A stretch of 64,000 nucleotides of DNA from UBA8199 sp964507045 (GCA_964507045.1 CAZDOO010000008.1:1-64000); one strand, 5' to 3'; shown: positions 16,281 through 24,423, counted from the stretch's first letter. The notes: a model not told the origin generated them from the letters alone. Program-made: numbers and translations.

Positions 16281-17036
16281 GTGACCACGACCGAAGCCAT
16301 CAAGTTGCTGGAGAAGTTCCGGGCAGGCGGGGTGGGCCGGGATGAGGTCTTGCGGAAGTTCCAGGCCGCCCCGATGGTGGACTTGGGGTTCGCCACGCTG
16401 GACACGCACCGCGCGCTGCGCAAGGGCTTCCCAGAGATCATCTTCGGCGCGGGCAAGACGCCGGCCCAGGTGGCGGCCATCGCGGTCAAGCTCTTTGCCC
16501 ACGAGCAGCACATTCTGGTAACCCGCGTGGGCGCCGAACACGCGCGCAAGCTGTGCCGGCGATTCAAGCAAGCCGTGCATCACGAGCTGGCACGCTGCGT
16601 CACCATTGAGAAGAAGCCGCTGCCGAAGCGGCCGGGCACCATTGCCGTGGTTTGCGCCGGCACCAGCGATCTGCCGGTGGCCGAGGAGGCTGCCGTCACC
16701 GCCGAGATCATGGGCAACCGCGTGGAGCGGATCACCGACGTCGGCGTGGCCGGGGTGCACCGACTCTTTGGTCGCTTGGAGGTCATTCAGCGGGCGAACG
16801 TGACCATCGTCGTGGCCGGTATGGAAGGGGCGCTGCCGAGCGTGGTCGCCGGGTTGGTATCGAAGCCGGTCATTGCCGTGCCGACGAGCGTGGGCTATGG
16901 CGCGAATTTCAGCGGCCTGACGCCGTTGCTGGCCATGCTCAACAGTTGCGCCAGCGGGCTGACGGTGGTGAACATTGACAACGGCTTCGGCGCCGGCTAC
17001 GCGGCCAGCCAGATCAATGCCCTGGCCGCCGGATAG
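16281..17036 (+). CDS. larB: LarB, nickel-pincer cofactor biosynthesis carboxylase/hydrolase
   Basis: A 251-residue protein that carboxylates and hydrolyses nicotinic acid adenine dinucleotide, the first step of the nickel-pincer cofactor used by lactate racemase. The C-terminal half has the PurE-like fold, with IAVVCAGTSDLPVAEEA and PTSVGYGANFSGLTPLLAML. The frame is open upstream to 16170, but that part overlaps the DUF2127 gene. The GTG at 16281 gives the normal family length and start (TTTEAIKLLEKFRAG). It is followed 111 bases later by larC. larE and larA are not in the window. Confidence 0.92.
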   Translation: MTTTEAIKLLEKFRAGGVGRDEVLRKFQAAPMVDLGFATLDTHRALRKGFPEIIFGAGKTPAQVAAIAVKLFAHEQHILVTRVGAEHARKLCRRFKQAVHHELARCVTIEKKPLPKRPGTIAVVCAGTSDLPVAEEAAVTAEIMGNRVERITDVGVAGVHRLFGRLEVIQRANVTIVVAGMEGALPSVVAGLVSKPVIAVPTSVGYGANFSGLTPLLAMLNSCASGLTVVNIDNGFGAGYAASQINALAAG

Positions 17037-17051
17037 CATGAAGGCGCATTT

Positions 17052-17121
17052 GGAGCGCGGACATTCCTGCCCGCTTTGGGCGTGGCCAACCCTGCGGGCC
17101 GGACAGGAATGTCCGCGCTCC
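17052..17121. repeat. 18-bp perfect inverted repeat between larB and larC
   Basis: GGAGCGCGGACATTCCTG (17052-17069) is the exact reverse complement of 17104-17121, with 34 bases between. The whole 70-bp unit sits in the short larB-larC gap and ends about 26 bases before the larC ATG. It could be a dispersed intergenic repeat or an RNA hairpin modulating larC. Confidence 0.75.
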
Positions 17122-17147
17122 GGAAGAATGTGGAATGCGTTCATAGC

Positions 17148-18407
17148 ATGAAGACCCTCTACCTGGACCTGTTCAGCGGCATCAGCGGCGACATGTTCAT
17201 CGGCGCGCTGATTGACCTGGGGGTCGAGGCGGGCCAGTTGGAGCGGGAGCTGCAGAAGCTGGGACTGGCAGAGTATCACCTGCACGTCGCGCGCGGGCGC
17301 AAAGGGAGCATCGCCGGGGTGAAATTCGAGGTGCACCTGGCCGACGCGCACGATCACGGGGAACAGCCGCACACCCATGACCACGATGACGCGCACCAGC
17401 ATGACCGCACCTTCGCGCAGATCCGGGAGTTGATCACCGCCAGCCGGCTTTCCGATTGGGTGAAGCAGAAGGCGGTGGCCGTCTTCCAACGCATCGCCGA
17501 GGCGGAAGGCAAGATACACAATCAACCTCCGGAGCAGGTGCATTTCCACGAGGTGGGCGCCGTAGATTCGATCGTGGATATTACCGGGGCCTGCATCGCG
17601 CTGGAGATGCTGGGCAAGCCGCGCGTCATAGCCAGCGCGGTGGTCGAGGGGACAGGCTGGCTTGAGTGCGCGCATGGGCGCTTCCCGATTCCCGCACCCG
17701 CGACCCTGGCGATTCTGGGCGCGCGGGGGATTCCCCTCTCGCAATGTGACGAACCCAATGAACTGGTCACGCCCACAGGCGCGGCGCTGCTGGCGGAACT
17801 GGCCGGGAGTTTTGGCCCGATGCGGGGGCTGGTGGCGGAGAGGGTCGGCTATGGCCTGGGCAGCCGCGACAACCGCACGCGCCCTAACGTCCTGCGGGCG
17901 GTGTTGGGAGAGTCGCGGACCGAAAGCCAGGGACCGGGCGCCGGGGCACATGATTGGGAGACCGACACCATCGCGGTGCTGGAAACGAACCTGGACGACA
18001 TCAGCGCGGAGATTCTGGGCGGCTTCCTGGACAAGGCGCTGGCCGCCGGCGCGCTGGATGTGTTTTACACCCCCATCCAGATGAAGAAGAACCGGCCCGG
18101 GGTGCTGCTGACGGTGCTGTGCGCCGAGGCCGAGGCGGAGAAGTTCGCCGAGATGCTGGTGCGCGAGACCAGCACGTTCGGCGTCCGCTGTCACCTGGCC
18201 GAGCGGCGCAAGCTGCGGCGTGAGTTTGTGATCGTCCGCACGCCCCACGGCGAGGTGACCGTGAAAGTGGGCCGCCTCGACGGCAAGGTCGTGCAGGCGG
18301 CGCCGGAATACGAGTCCTGCAAAGCCCTGGCCGAGCGGGCCCAGGTGCCGGTCAAGCAGGTTTACGAGGCCGCGCTTCGCGCTTTCCCGCCTTCGCTGTT
18401 AACATGA
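17148..18407 (+). CDS. larC: LarC, nickel insertase for the pincer cofactor
   Basis: A 419-residue CTP-dependent cyclometallase that inserts nickel into the dithiolated pyridinium mononucleotide. The N-terminus LYLDLFSGISGDMFIGALI is diagnostic. A histidine/aspartate-rich loop (residues about 68-85, e.g. DHGEQPHTHDHDDAHQH) probably concentrates nickel. The C-terminal ferredoxin-like part is present in the same frame, unlike the frameshifted larC1/larC2 of Lactobacillus. I set the start at ATG 17148; the upstream in-frame extension runs through the inverted repeat and reads as non-coding. It overlaps the Trm112-like gene by 4 bases. Confidence 0.95.
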   Translation: MKTLYLDLFSGISGDMFIGALIDLGVEAGQLERELQKLGLAEYHLHVARGRKGSIAGVKFEVHLADAHDHGEQPHTHDHDDAHQHDRTFAQIRELITASRLSDWVKQKAVAVFQRIAEAEGKIHNQPPEQVHFHEVGAVDSIVDITGACIALEMLGKPRVIASAVVEGTGWLECAHGRFPIPAPATLAILGARGIPLSQCDEPNELVTPTGAALLAELAGSFGPMRGLVAERVGYGLGSRDNRTRPNVLRAVLGESRTESQGPGAGAHDWETDTIAVLETNLDDISAEILGGFLDKALAAGALDVFYTPIQMKKNRPGVLLTVLCAEAEAEKFAEMLVRETSTFGVRCHLAERRKLRREFVIVRTPHGEVTVKVGRLDGKVVQAAPEYESCKALAERAQVPVKQVYEAALRAFPPSLLT

Positions 18408-18655
18408 TTGACCCCGAACTGCTGAGGGTTCTTTGCTGCCCGGAGACGCATCAGGAGGTGCGGCCGGCGGAGGCGGCGGTCATTGACAGACTGAACGCAC
18501 AAGTCGCCGCCGGGACCTTGAGGGACCGCGCCGGAAAGCCCGTCCAGGGCAAGATTGACGGCGGCCTGGTGCGCGCCGACGGCAAGTTCCTCTACCCCAT
18601 CCGGCGCGACATCCCCGTGATGTTGGTGGATGAGAGCCTGCCGCTAGCAGGATAG
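18404..18655 (+). CDS. Trm112-like small protein
   Basis: An 83-residue protein with the Trm112/YcaR layout: N-terminal ELLRVLCCPETHQEV, a variable middle and the C-terminal LYPIRRDIPVMLVDES. Trm112 proteins stabilise methyltransferases or serve as small zinc-ribbon partners. Here only two adjacent cysteines (C11, C12) are near the usual metal site, so zinc binding is doubtful. Its ATG overlaps the larC stop by 4 bases, which ties its expression to the nickel-cofactor genes. Confidence 0.8.
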   Translation: MIDPELLRVLCCPETHQEVRPAEAAVIDRLNAQVAAGTLRDRAGKPVQGKIDGGLVRADGKFLYPIRRDIPVMLVDESLPLAG

Positions 18656-18666
18656 GAGGACATTCT

Positions 18667-19833
18667 ATGATGCAACCCTACAACGTGTTCATCCGCCAAC
18701 TTGGTCTGCTGGGACTTGCGTCCTGGCTCGTTGCGCCTGCCCAGGCCCAGACTATGCAGGAGCGGTTGCGGACGGAACTGGGCCAGTTGCCGCACCCCCA
18801 GCACGTCAACGAATGCCAGGTTGCCGCCGCCCTCCCGTATGTGAACCAGGGCAAGACGCTCATCTGCTGGAGCTTCGCAACCTGCTCCTTCCTGGAATCG
18901 GAAATGGCGCGCCTGCAGCTTCCGTCGGTGCGACTTTCGCCCATGTATGCCGCCTATTGCCAATACCTCGAGAAGGCGCGCCGGTTCGTGCAAACCCAGG
19001 GCGAGTCGCGTTGCACGCCGGGCGACACGTTTTGGGGCGTGTTCGAGGCCTGTGCCCAATACGGGGCGGTGCCGGCCGCCGCTTACGAGAAATCGCCAGT
19101 TGGCGGGGTGCTTGATCAAACCCGGCTTTATGCGGAGTTGGGAATCTGCCTGCAAGAGATCAAACTGCGCAGGCAGTGGGATGAAGCTGCCGTCCTGGCC
19201 CGGGTTAGGAAGATTTTGAACCGGCACCTCGGGGAACCGCCCAAGACCTTCATCTGGCAGGAGAAGAACCACACGCCCAACTCGTTTCTGGCGGAAGTGG
19301 TGCGGCTGCCCTGGCGGGAGTATGTGGGCGTTGCGTCCTTTGAATCCGCGCCGTTCAACACGTTCACCGAGCTGAAGGTGCCGGACAACTGGCGGCACAC
19401 CACCAACTTCTTCAACGTGCCGCTGCCGGTGTTCTACGAGGCTTTCAAAGGCGCGCTGCACGGCGGCTTCACTGTCGCGGTGGAAATGGACAACACCGAG
19501 CCCAGCTACGACACTACGGGCCGCTATTGCTTCATTCCCGACTTCGACTTTTCAGCCCGCGAGGTCACCCAGGCCGCGCGCGAGGCGCGCTTCCTGAACG
19601 GGGCGACCAGCGACGATCACGCGATCCATATCATCGGCTGGACGAGCGCTGGCGGCGAAGACTGGTTCCTGGCCAAGGATTCGGGGAAGGGGGCCTGGCG
19701 CGACGGCAACCAGGGCGTGCTGTTCCTGCACGGCCCCTACGTGAAGCTGAAGGTGCTGGCCTTCGTCGCCCACCGCGACGGCATCCTACCGGTGAAAGCG
19801 CTCCTGCCGCAACCCGCCGCCGCGGGCCGTTGA
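18667..19833 (+). CDS. Secreted papain-fold (C1) peptidase-like protein
   Basis: A 388-residue exported protein. The signal peptide covers residues about 1-28, with a likely cleavage after APAQA. Active-site-like cysteine C67 is in NQGKTLICWSFATCS, and the histidine is H318 in DDHAIHIIGW. The position normally held by the third catalytic residue (Asn in NSWG) is D338 in FLAKDSGKGAW. Length and the long insertion between Cys and His resemble bleomycin-hydrolase-type C1B enzymes. It may be an active peptidase with Asp in place of Asn, or a non-proteolytic relative. It starts 11 bases after the Trm112-like stop behind a GGAGGA ribosome binding site. Confidence 0.75.
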   Translation: MMQPYNVFIRQLGLLGLASWLVAPAQAQTMQERLRTELGQLPHPQHVNECQVAAALPYVNQGKTLICWSFATCSFLESEMARLQLPSVRLSPMYAAYCQYLEKARRFVQTQGESRCTPGDTFWGVFEACAQYGAVPAAAYEKSPVGGVLDQTRLYAELGICLQEIKLRRQWDEAAVLARVRKILNRHLGEPPKTFIWQEKNHTPNSFLAEVVRLPWREYVGVASFESAPFNTFTELKVPDNWRHTTNFFNVPLPVFYEAFKGALHGGFTVAVEMDNTEPSYDTTGRYCFIPDFDFSAREVTQAAREARFLNGATSDDHAIHIIGWTSAGGEDWFLAKDSGKGAWRDGNQGVLFLHGPYVKLKVLAFVAHRDGILPVKALLPQPAAAGR

Positions 19834-19884
19834 GCCGCCGTCGCGGCGCTAGGCGAGCCGTGGAGTTGAGGGAGTATAGCCGTA

Positions 19885-20125
19885 GGAATATGTTCTCTGG
19901 TGCCCTGCTGCATCGCAAGACCTATGGCTGATACCGTCCCCCGTTGGGAGGAGGTGGGCCATGGCCGGACAAGCGCTCCGGAACGGTGCTAAGCAGGGAA
20001 CTCGCCCAATAGGGGCTTTACAGCCCGACGCAGGAGGAGTAAAGAGGGCCTCGATGAAGCGAGCCCTTGCATCCGCCGAGGTAGGGCGTTTGGATATCAC
20101 CCCAGAATGGGATGATATCCAAGTC
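19885..20125 (+). ncRNA. Candidate structured non-coding RNA
   Basis: About 240 bases with no plausible ORF and successive stable hairpins. These are CCGGA/TCCGG (19965-19981), GGGCT/AGCCC (20013-20026), CTCG/CGAG extended by GGG/CCC (20045-20067), and a 10-bp stem TTGGATATCA/TGATATCCAA (20090-20122). CGCCC near 20004 could pair at long range with GGGCG (20084-20088). The compact, purine-rich linkers look like a large structured RNA. The arrangement reminds me of HEARO/omega RNAs of the IscB/IsrB type, but I cannot confirm this and no nuclease gene is adjacent. Ends are approximate. Confidence 0.45.
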
Positions 20126-20136
20126 TGTATAATCAC

Positions 20137-20550
20137 TTGTTAGTCGTGCGCACACCCACGCTAGCAATAATATGCGCGTTCTTCATGGTTGTGTCGGCGA
20201 TTCGCGGCGTCTTCAGACGCGCGAAGGGTGGCGCGCCATGGTGGTTGAATACCCTGGAGGCTAGCGCCCTTTTCGGCAGGGCCACGCTCTTCGTCAACTA
20301 CTGGGAACAGGAGCTACTACGAGGCGTGCATTACCTTGCTCCTTTGCTGTTCGTCTTTTCTTGGGCTGTCTTCGCATGGCGGTCCGAGGTGCCTTGGAGC
20401 ACAGAGAAGATCTCTAAGTTGCCCGAATGCGAGAGGCGCAAGTATACTTGGATCGCCATCACAAGTATGGTGGCATTCAATCTGCCGCCATTCTGGTTTG
20501 GCCTGAAAGCTGCCGTGCGCGAAGGACTAACTAACGGATTGAGCCAATGA
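20137..20550 (+). CDS. Small three-helix membrane protein in an integron-cassette-like unit
   Basis: A 137-residue protein of unrecognised family with three hydrophobic segments (about residues 8-26, 60-80 and 95-118). The annotated TTG start spans the putative recombination point, so GTG 20146 or ATG 20185 may be used instead. Its base composition looks less GC-rich than its neighbours. The TGA lies inside the left arm of a large imperfect hairpin (20525-20629), as in integron cassettes whose ORF ends within attC. Function unknown; a recently acquired cassette gene is the best reading. Confidence 0.55.
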   Translation: MLVVRTPTLAIICAFFMVVSAIRGVFRRAKGGAPWWLNTLEASALFGRATLFVNYWEQELLRGVHYLAPLLFVFSWAVFAWRSEVPWSTEKISKLPECERRKYTWIAITSMVAFNLPPFWFGLKAAVREGLTNGLSQ

Positions 20551-20623
20551 GGAGGAGCGCGTTCAGGCTGCTTCTGCACTCGGACGTCGTTGACGCGCTC
20601 CTCCTCATGGTTCATCCTCAACG
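20140..20623 (+). mobile_element. Solitary integron gene cassette (candidate)
   Basis: The unit begins after the G of GTTAGTC (20139-20145) and ends at the G of GTTACAT (20623). The 5' heptamer GTTAGTC is the exact reverse complement of GACTAAC (20525-20531), the left R''-like box of the downstream hairpin. That is the relation expected between a cassette 5' end and its own attC. One ORF fills the unit. No integrase or second attC is seen nearby, so insertion at a secondary site (GTT) is inferred. Confidence 0.5.
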
Positions 20624-20629
20624 TTACAT
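20525..20629 (+). repeat. attC-like recombination site
   Basis: An imperfect 105-base palindrome. It has R''-like GACTAAC, then TAACG (20532-20536) facing CGTTA (20622-20626), TTGAG facing CTCAA with unpaired bases on one side, and a perfect 16-bp inner stem (20547-20562 with 20593-20608) around a 30-base loop. Asymmetric unpaired bases between outer and inner stems are characteristic of attC sites. R boxes match the seven-base consensus imperfectly. Confidence 0.5.
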
Positions 20630-20770
20630 TCCACCATTTGGGACCGAGTGCAGGCATTTCGAGTAACTGAAGGCCATGGTGTTGCAGAGCGGCACTCTGG
20701 TTCTCACTTCAGACCGTTGGAGGACTTACTCGCTCGACACTCGAACCAGGGCTGTCCAGCGCGGGGATGG

Positions 20771-22186
20771 CTAGCTCAGCACATGGGGCCGCTCTTTGTA
20801 GCTCTGGAGGATTAGCTCGCCGAAGAGGGTGTTGGCGGCAGCGAACCAGGGCCCGACGAACTGGTTTGGATCATCCTGGTTGAACGCGGTGTGCATGACG
20901 CCGGTGCCGGCGTGGGTCTTTTGCAGGGTGAGCAGGCAGCGGCGCACTTCCTGGTCGTCGGTGCTGGTGAGCGCCTGCATGATCAAGCCCAGCGGCCAGA
21001 TCATGTTTTGGCCGCAATGCGGTCCAGCCGGCCCGGCGGCGGCCCGGCCGGCGCAATAGTAAGGATTGGCGCTGGAGAGGACAAAGCGCCGCGTGTTGAG
21101 ATAGAGCGGGCCGCCGGGAGTAGCGGCCTCCAGGTAGGGCAGCGAAAGCAGGCTGGGGATATTGCCCTCGTCAATGCAGTAGTAGTTGCCGTAGCCGTCT
21201 ATTTCATAGGGCAGGATCCGCCCATACTGGGGGTGGACCACGACGGCGTATTCGCGCAGGGCGCGCTCGACTTCGTCGGCCAGCGCGCGGCATTGGCCGG
21301 CGGTTTCCTGGTCGCGGTGGAGCTGGATCAACAGCTCCGCGGCCTGGCGCAAGCTGGCGACGGCAAAGAAGTTCGACGGCACCAGGAAGGGGAAGAGCGT
21401 CGCGTCGTCGGTCGGGCGGAACATGGAGCAGATCAGGCCGATCGGTTTGGCGGGCGCGCCGTAGCCGTCTCCGGCCAGAGTGTCGGCTTGCGCCAGCGTG
21501 CGCCGCTGGAAACTGTAGGGGCCCGGGCCGGCCTTGCGCTGCTGTTCCCGGAACGTCTTGAGCGTGCGCAGGATCGCCTCCCGCCACGCGTCGCCGAGCG
21601 GCGCCCGGTCGTTGCTGGCCTTCCAGTAATGGTAGGCCAGCCGGATCGGGTAGCAGAGGGAATCGAGCGCCCACTTGCGCTCGTGGACGCCGGGCTTCAT
21701 CTGGGTCAGGTCGCCTTTCCACGGGCTGACCTTGCTGTCGTTCTTGTAGAACGCGCTGGCGTAAGGGTCCTTGAGGATGCAGCGGGTCTGGCGGTGGATG
21801 ACGCCGGCGATCAACTGCTGGAGGTTGGAGTCGTTCTTCATCAAGGGCAGGTACGGCCAGACCTGCGCCGCGCTGTCCCGCAGCCACATCGCGTCAAGCT
21901 CCCCCGCGCTCACGAAAGTATCCGGACGGCCATCGGTGACGGTGAAATCCACCGTCGTATCCAGCGCGTTGGGGAAGCAGTTCTCGAACATCCACGCCAG
22001 CTCCTTGTTGCCGATGCGGGCTTTGATGGTCTCGATGGTCCGCTCGATGGCCCGGCTCTTGAACCGCCGCTTGGCTTCGGGAGTGCGCACGGCCGGGAAA
22101 GTGGCCTCCGCCGCCCACCCAGTGGCGCTCAGCATCGTGCCGGTGGCAAGGACCGAAGTGCGGCGGATGAAGTCCCGGCGGTTCAT
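20771..22186 (-). CDS. GH125 exo-alpha-1,6-mannosidase, Tat-exported
   Basis: A 471-residue metal-independent glycoside hydrolase of family 125, which removes terminal alpha-1,6-mannose from N-glycan-like or mannan substrates. Recognisable blocks include FENCFPNALDTTV, SAGELDAMWLRDSAAQVWPY, YASAFYKND, CSMFRPTDDA and FNQDDPNQFVGPWFAAAN. The start is at ATG 22186, behind a GAGAGG ribosome binding site. It gives the Tat signal NRRDFIRRTSVLATGT; the longer frame adds 24 residues that do not fit. It lies 11 bases downstream of an SLC45-type transporter in the same operon, consistent with uptake of released sugar. Confidence 0.92.
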   Translation of the reverse strand: MNRRDFIRRTSVLATGTMLSATGWAAEATFPAVRTPEAKRRFKSRAIERTIETIKARIGNKELAWMFENCFPNALDTTVDFTVTDGRPDTFVSAGELDAMWLRDSAAQVWPYLPLMKNDSNLQQLIAGVIHRQTRCILKDPYASAFYKNDSKVSPWKGDLTQMKPGVHERKWALDSLCYPIRLAYHYWKASNDRAPLGDAWREAILRTLKTFREQQRKAGPGPYSFQRRTLAQADTLAGDGYGAPAKPIGLICSMFRPTDDATLFPFLVPSNFFAVASLRQAAELLIQLHRDQETAGQCRALADEVERALREYAVVVHPQYGRILPYEIDGYGNYYCIDEGNIPSLLSLPYLEAATPGGPLYLNTRRFVLSSANPYYCAGRAAAGPAGPHCGQNMIWPLGLIMQALTSTDDQEVRRCLLTLQKTHAGTGVMHTAFNQDDPNQFVGPWFAAANTLFGELILQSYKERPHVLS

Positions 22187-22197
22187 AGCCCGACCTC

Positions 22198-23925
22198 TCA
22201 GGTTGCCGGTTGCTCGGGCGCGGCCGCGTCCACATCCTTTGACACAAAGCCCACGCACAAGCCCGCCGCCGCCATCGAGCAGCCGCCCAGCAGCACGGCG
22301 TTCATCGGGTTATCGCCCAGCACGGACTTCATCAGTGTCCCCAGCCCGAGCGAGGCCAGAATCTGCGGGATGACAATGAAGAAGTTGAACACGCCCATGT
22401 AGAAACCCATCTTCTCGGCCGGGATCGCGTTGGAGAGCATCGCGTAGGGCATGGACAGGATGCTCGCCCAGGCCACGCCCACCAGCACCATCGAGCCGAT
22501 CAGCAGATACTGCTGGTGCAACGCAAACGCCAGGATCAGCCCGGCTGCGCCGCACAGCAGGCAAACCCGGTGAATGGATCGTGCGGCAAACCGCTTAACC
22601 AAAGCCAGCAGCGCGAACGCAAAGACAAACGCCGTCCCGTTGTAGGCCGAGAAACACACCCCGCCCCACGCCGCGCCCTGCTGATAGCTTCGCGCCGCGG
22701 CGAGGGCTTGCTGGATGTCCACCGCCGCGCCCGCCGCCTCGGGCGAAGCCGGCGTGGTCACTTGATGCTTCATCAGCGCCGCCGCAAAGCTCTGCACCAG
22801 CGGGCTTTCTGCCTCCTCCCGGGGCCCCGCACCGGGTGCGGCCGGAAGGCCGGCAATCAGGGCTTGCAGGGCGTTCGCGTCAATCTGCGCGCCGGGATCG
22901 GGCGCGGCGGGCTTGAGGCAAAATACTTGCAGCACGGGATCATACCACGGGTGTTGCGCGGCCTGGCGCGCCTGCTCCGCCGCCAGCTCCCGCTTGCGCG
23001 CCTCGTAGGCGCGGGCCAGCGCCGCGGCTTGCGCGACAAACGGCCGGCCGGCTTCGCTCTCGACCTGGCTCTTGAGCGCGGCGTCGTGGATGCCCAGCGG
23101 CTGGCCGTGGAACACGCCCGTCGCCACGGCGGGCACGAAGTAGAGCCACATGCAGAAGAGCGCAAACCACGTGAAGAACTGCACCACCGCCAGCTCGCGC
23201 ATCGTCTTGGGCATCGCGCCGATGCCAGCCAGGATTTCGTGGAGGGCATGGCCCACTCCCTTGGACTCCGCCTTCTGCTTCTGGAACGCCGCCAGGTCGT
23301 CGGGCGGATACTCCCGCGTGGTCAGGATCGTGTACAGCACCGCGGCGAAGAACACCGCCGAGCCGATATAGAACGCCAGCTTGACGGCAGGCGGGATCGG
23401 GCTGCTCACCGTTGCTTCGTTGCTGACCCCGAACCCGCTGGTCAGCAGGTAGGGCAGGGCCGAAGAAAGTACCGCGCCCAAACCGATCAGCAGGCTCTGC
23501 ATCGCGAACCCCCGCTTGCGCTGCTCGGCGGGCAGCAGATCGCCCACAAACGCGCGGAAGGGCTCCATCGCCACGTTCACGCTCGCGTCCAGAACCCACA
23601 GCAGCCCCGCCGCCATCCAGACCGCGCCCGCGTTTGGCATGGCCACGAGCGCCAGGCTGGCCAGAATGGCGCCGGTCAGGAAATACGGCCGCCGCCGCCC
23701 CAGCGCGCCCCAGGTGCGGTCGCTGGCGTACCCGATGATGGGCTGCACCAGCAGGCCGGTTAACGGCGCCGCCAGCCACAGCACGGCCAACTCCGATTCT
23801 TTTGCCCCCAGATACTGGTAAATGGCGCTCATGTTCGCCATCTGCAGCCCCCAGCCGAACTGGATGCCAAAGAAGCCGAAACTCATGTTCCAGATTTGCC
23901 AGAGGCTTAGTCGTGGTCTTTGCAT
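22198..23925 (-). CDS. MFS sugar transporter (SLC45/GPH, sucrose/maltose-type)
   Basis: A 575-residue major facilitator with 12 predicted helices. The N-terminal half carries FGFFGIQFGWGLQMANMS, the loop IIGYASDRTWGALGRRRPY (the MFS D-R-x-G-R-R motif), and EPFRAFVGDLLP. The central cytoplasmic region (about residues 215-410) is unusually long, hydrophilic and Ala/Glu/Gln-rich. Proteins of this group import disaccharides or other glycosides with protons. Operon partnership with GH125 suggests mannose-containing sugars as substrate, which is an inference. Confidence 0.88.
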   Translation of the reverse strand: MQRPRLSLWQIWNMSFGFFGIQFGWGLQMANMSAIYQYLGAKESELAVLWLAAPLTGLLVQPIIGYASDRTWGALGRRRPYFLTGAILASLALVAMPNAGAVWMAAGLLWVLDASVNVAMEPFRAFVGDLLPAEQRKRGFAMQSLLIGLGAVLSSALPYLLTSGFGVSNEATVSSPIPPAVKLAFYIGSAVFFAAVLYTILTTREYPPDDLAAFQKQKAESKGVGHALHEILAGIGAMPKTMRELAVVQFFTWFALFCMWLYFVPAVATGVFHGQPLGIHDAALKSQVESEAGRPFVAQAAALARAYEARKRELAAEQARQAAQHPWYDPVLQVFCLKPAAPDPGAQIDANALQALIAGLPAAPGAGPREEAESPLVQSFAAALMKHQVTTPASPEAAGAAVDIQQALAAARSYQQGAAWGGVCFSAYNGTAFVFAFALLALVKRFAARSIHRVCLLCGAAGLILAFALHQQYLLIGSMVLVGVAWASILSMPYAMLSNAIPAEKMGFYMGVFNFFIVIPQILASLGLGTLMKSVLGDNPMNAVLLGGCSMAAAGLCVGFVSKDVDAAAPEQPAT

Positions 23926-24031
23926 GAAAATGAATAGTCAGACTATGCGATTGCGGCTGAACACGGCGCCAATTCATCACTCCCGCCGGCCCGAAGCAAG
24001 CCCTTTTGCCGGACAATCTCTCGGATTAGAG

Positions 24032-24043
24032 GGCGCAGCTCAC
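24032..24043 (-). repeat. Inverted partial copy of the TGAGCTGCGCC repeat
   Basis: GGCGCAGCTCAC here is the exact reverse complement of GTGAGCTGCGCC at 24423-24434, placing an inverted copy about 390 bases upstream of the two direct copies. Confidence 0.55.
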
Positions 24044-24143
24044 TATCCGGCAATAAACCGGGCTGCGCCCGTTGTGCGCGGCGCAACCCGAATCCCCCCC
24101 GGGTTCGGCCGGGCTCCCTCCCCATCCCTGCGCCAGCCCCCAT

Positions 24144-24224
24144 CCGTCACCTCACCGTTACCCCTCCCTAGCACCTCTCATAATTTATGAGAGGTGCTAG
24201 GGAGGGGTAACGGTGAGGTGACGG
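24144..24224. repeat. Long perfect palindrome, copy B (40-bp arms, 1-base centre)
   Basis: Arms 24144-24183 and 24185-24224 are perfect inverted repeats around T24184. The core differs from copies A and C (CATAA-T-TTATG instead of GCAAA-C-TTTGC) but keeps ACCTCT/AGAGGT, CTAG and CTCACCG blocks. GGTGAGC overlaps the right edge (24223-24229). GTTCGGCCGG upstream (24103-24112) is shared with copy A. Located between divergent genes. Confidence 0.9.
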
Positions 24225-24423
24225 TGAGCTAGGCCAGGGGGGAGCGGATTATAGCCCGGATCGGGATTTTACTGGGCTTTTGGGCCATCCGGACCGGGAG
24301 CCGAAACCGGCCCTCCAGTGCTGCGGCGCGCATCTCGGCCTGTAACAAACGCCTATATTCCTGTCGGCCCGGCCAGGAGTTGACCCAAAGGCCGACAGCC
24401 CCGCCCCGCCCCTGGCAGGGAAG

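Noticed and set aside
16158..18248. Minus-strand ORF of 696 codons over larB/larC
   Set aside because: Composition shadow of two confidently identified plus-strand genes; no motifs and improbable residue content.
20700..20770. tRNA gene on the minus strand (CTCGAACCAGGG resembles a T-arm)
   Set aside because: No acceptor stem, D-arm or anticodon arm could be folded around it.
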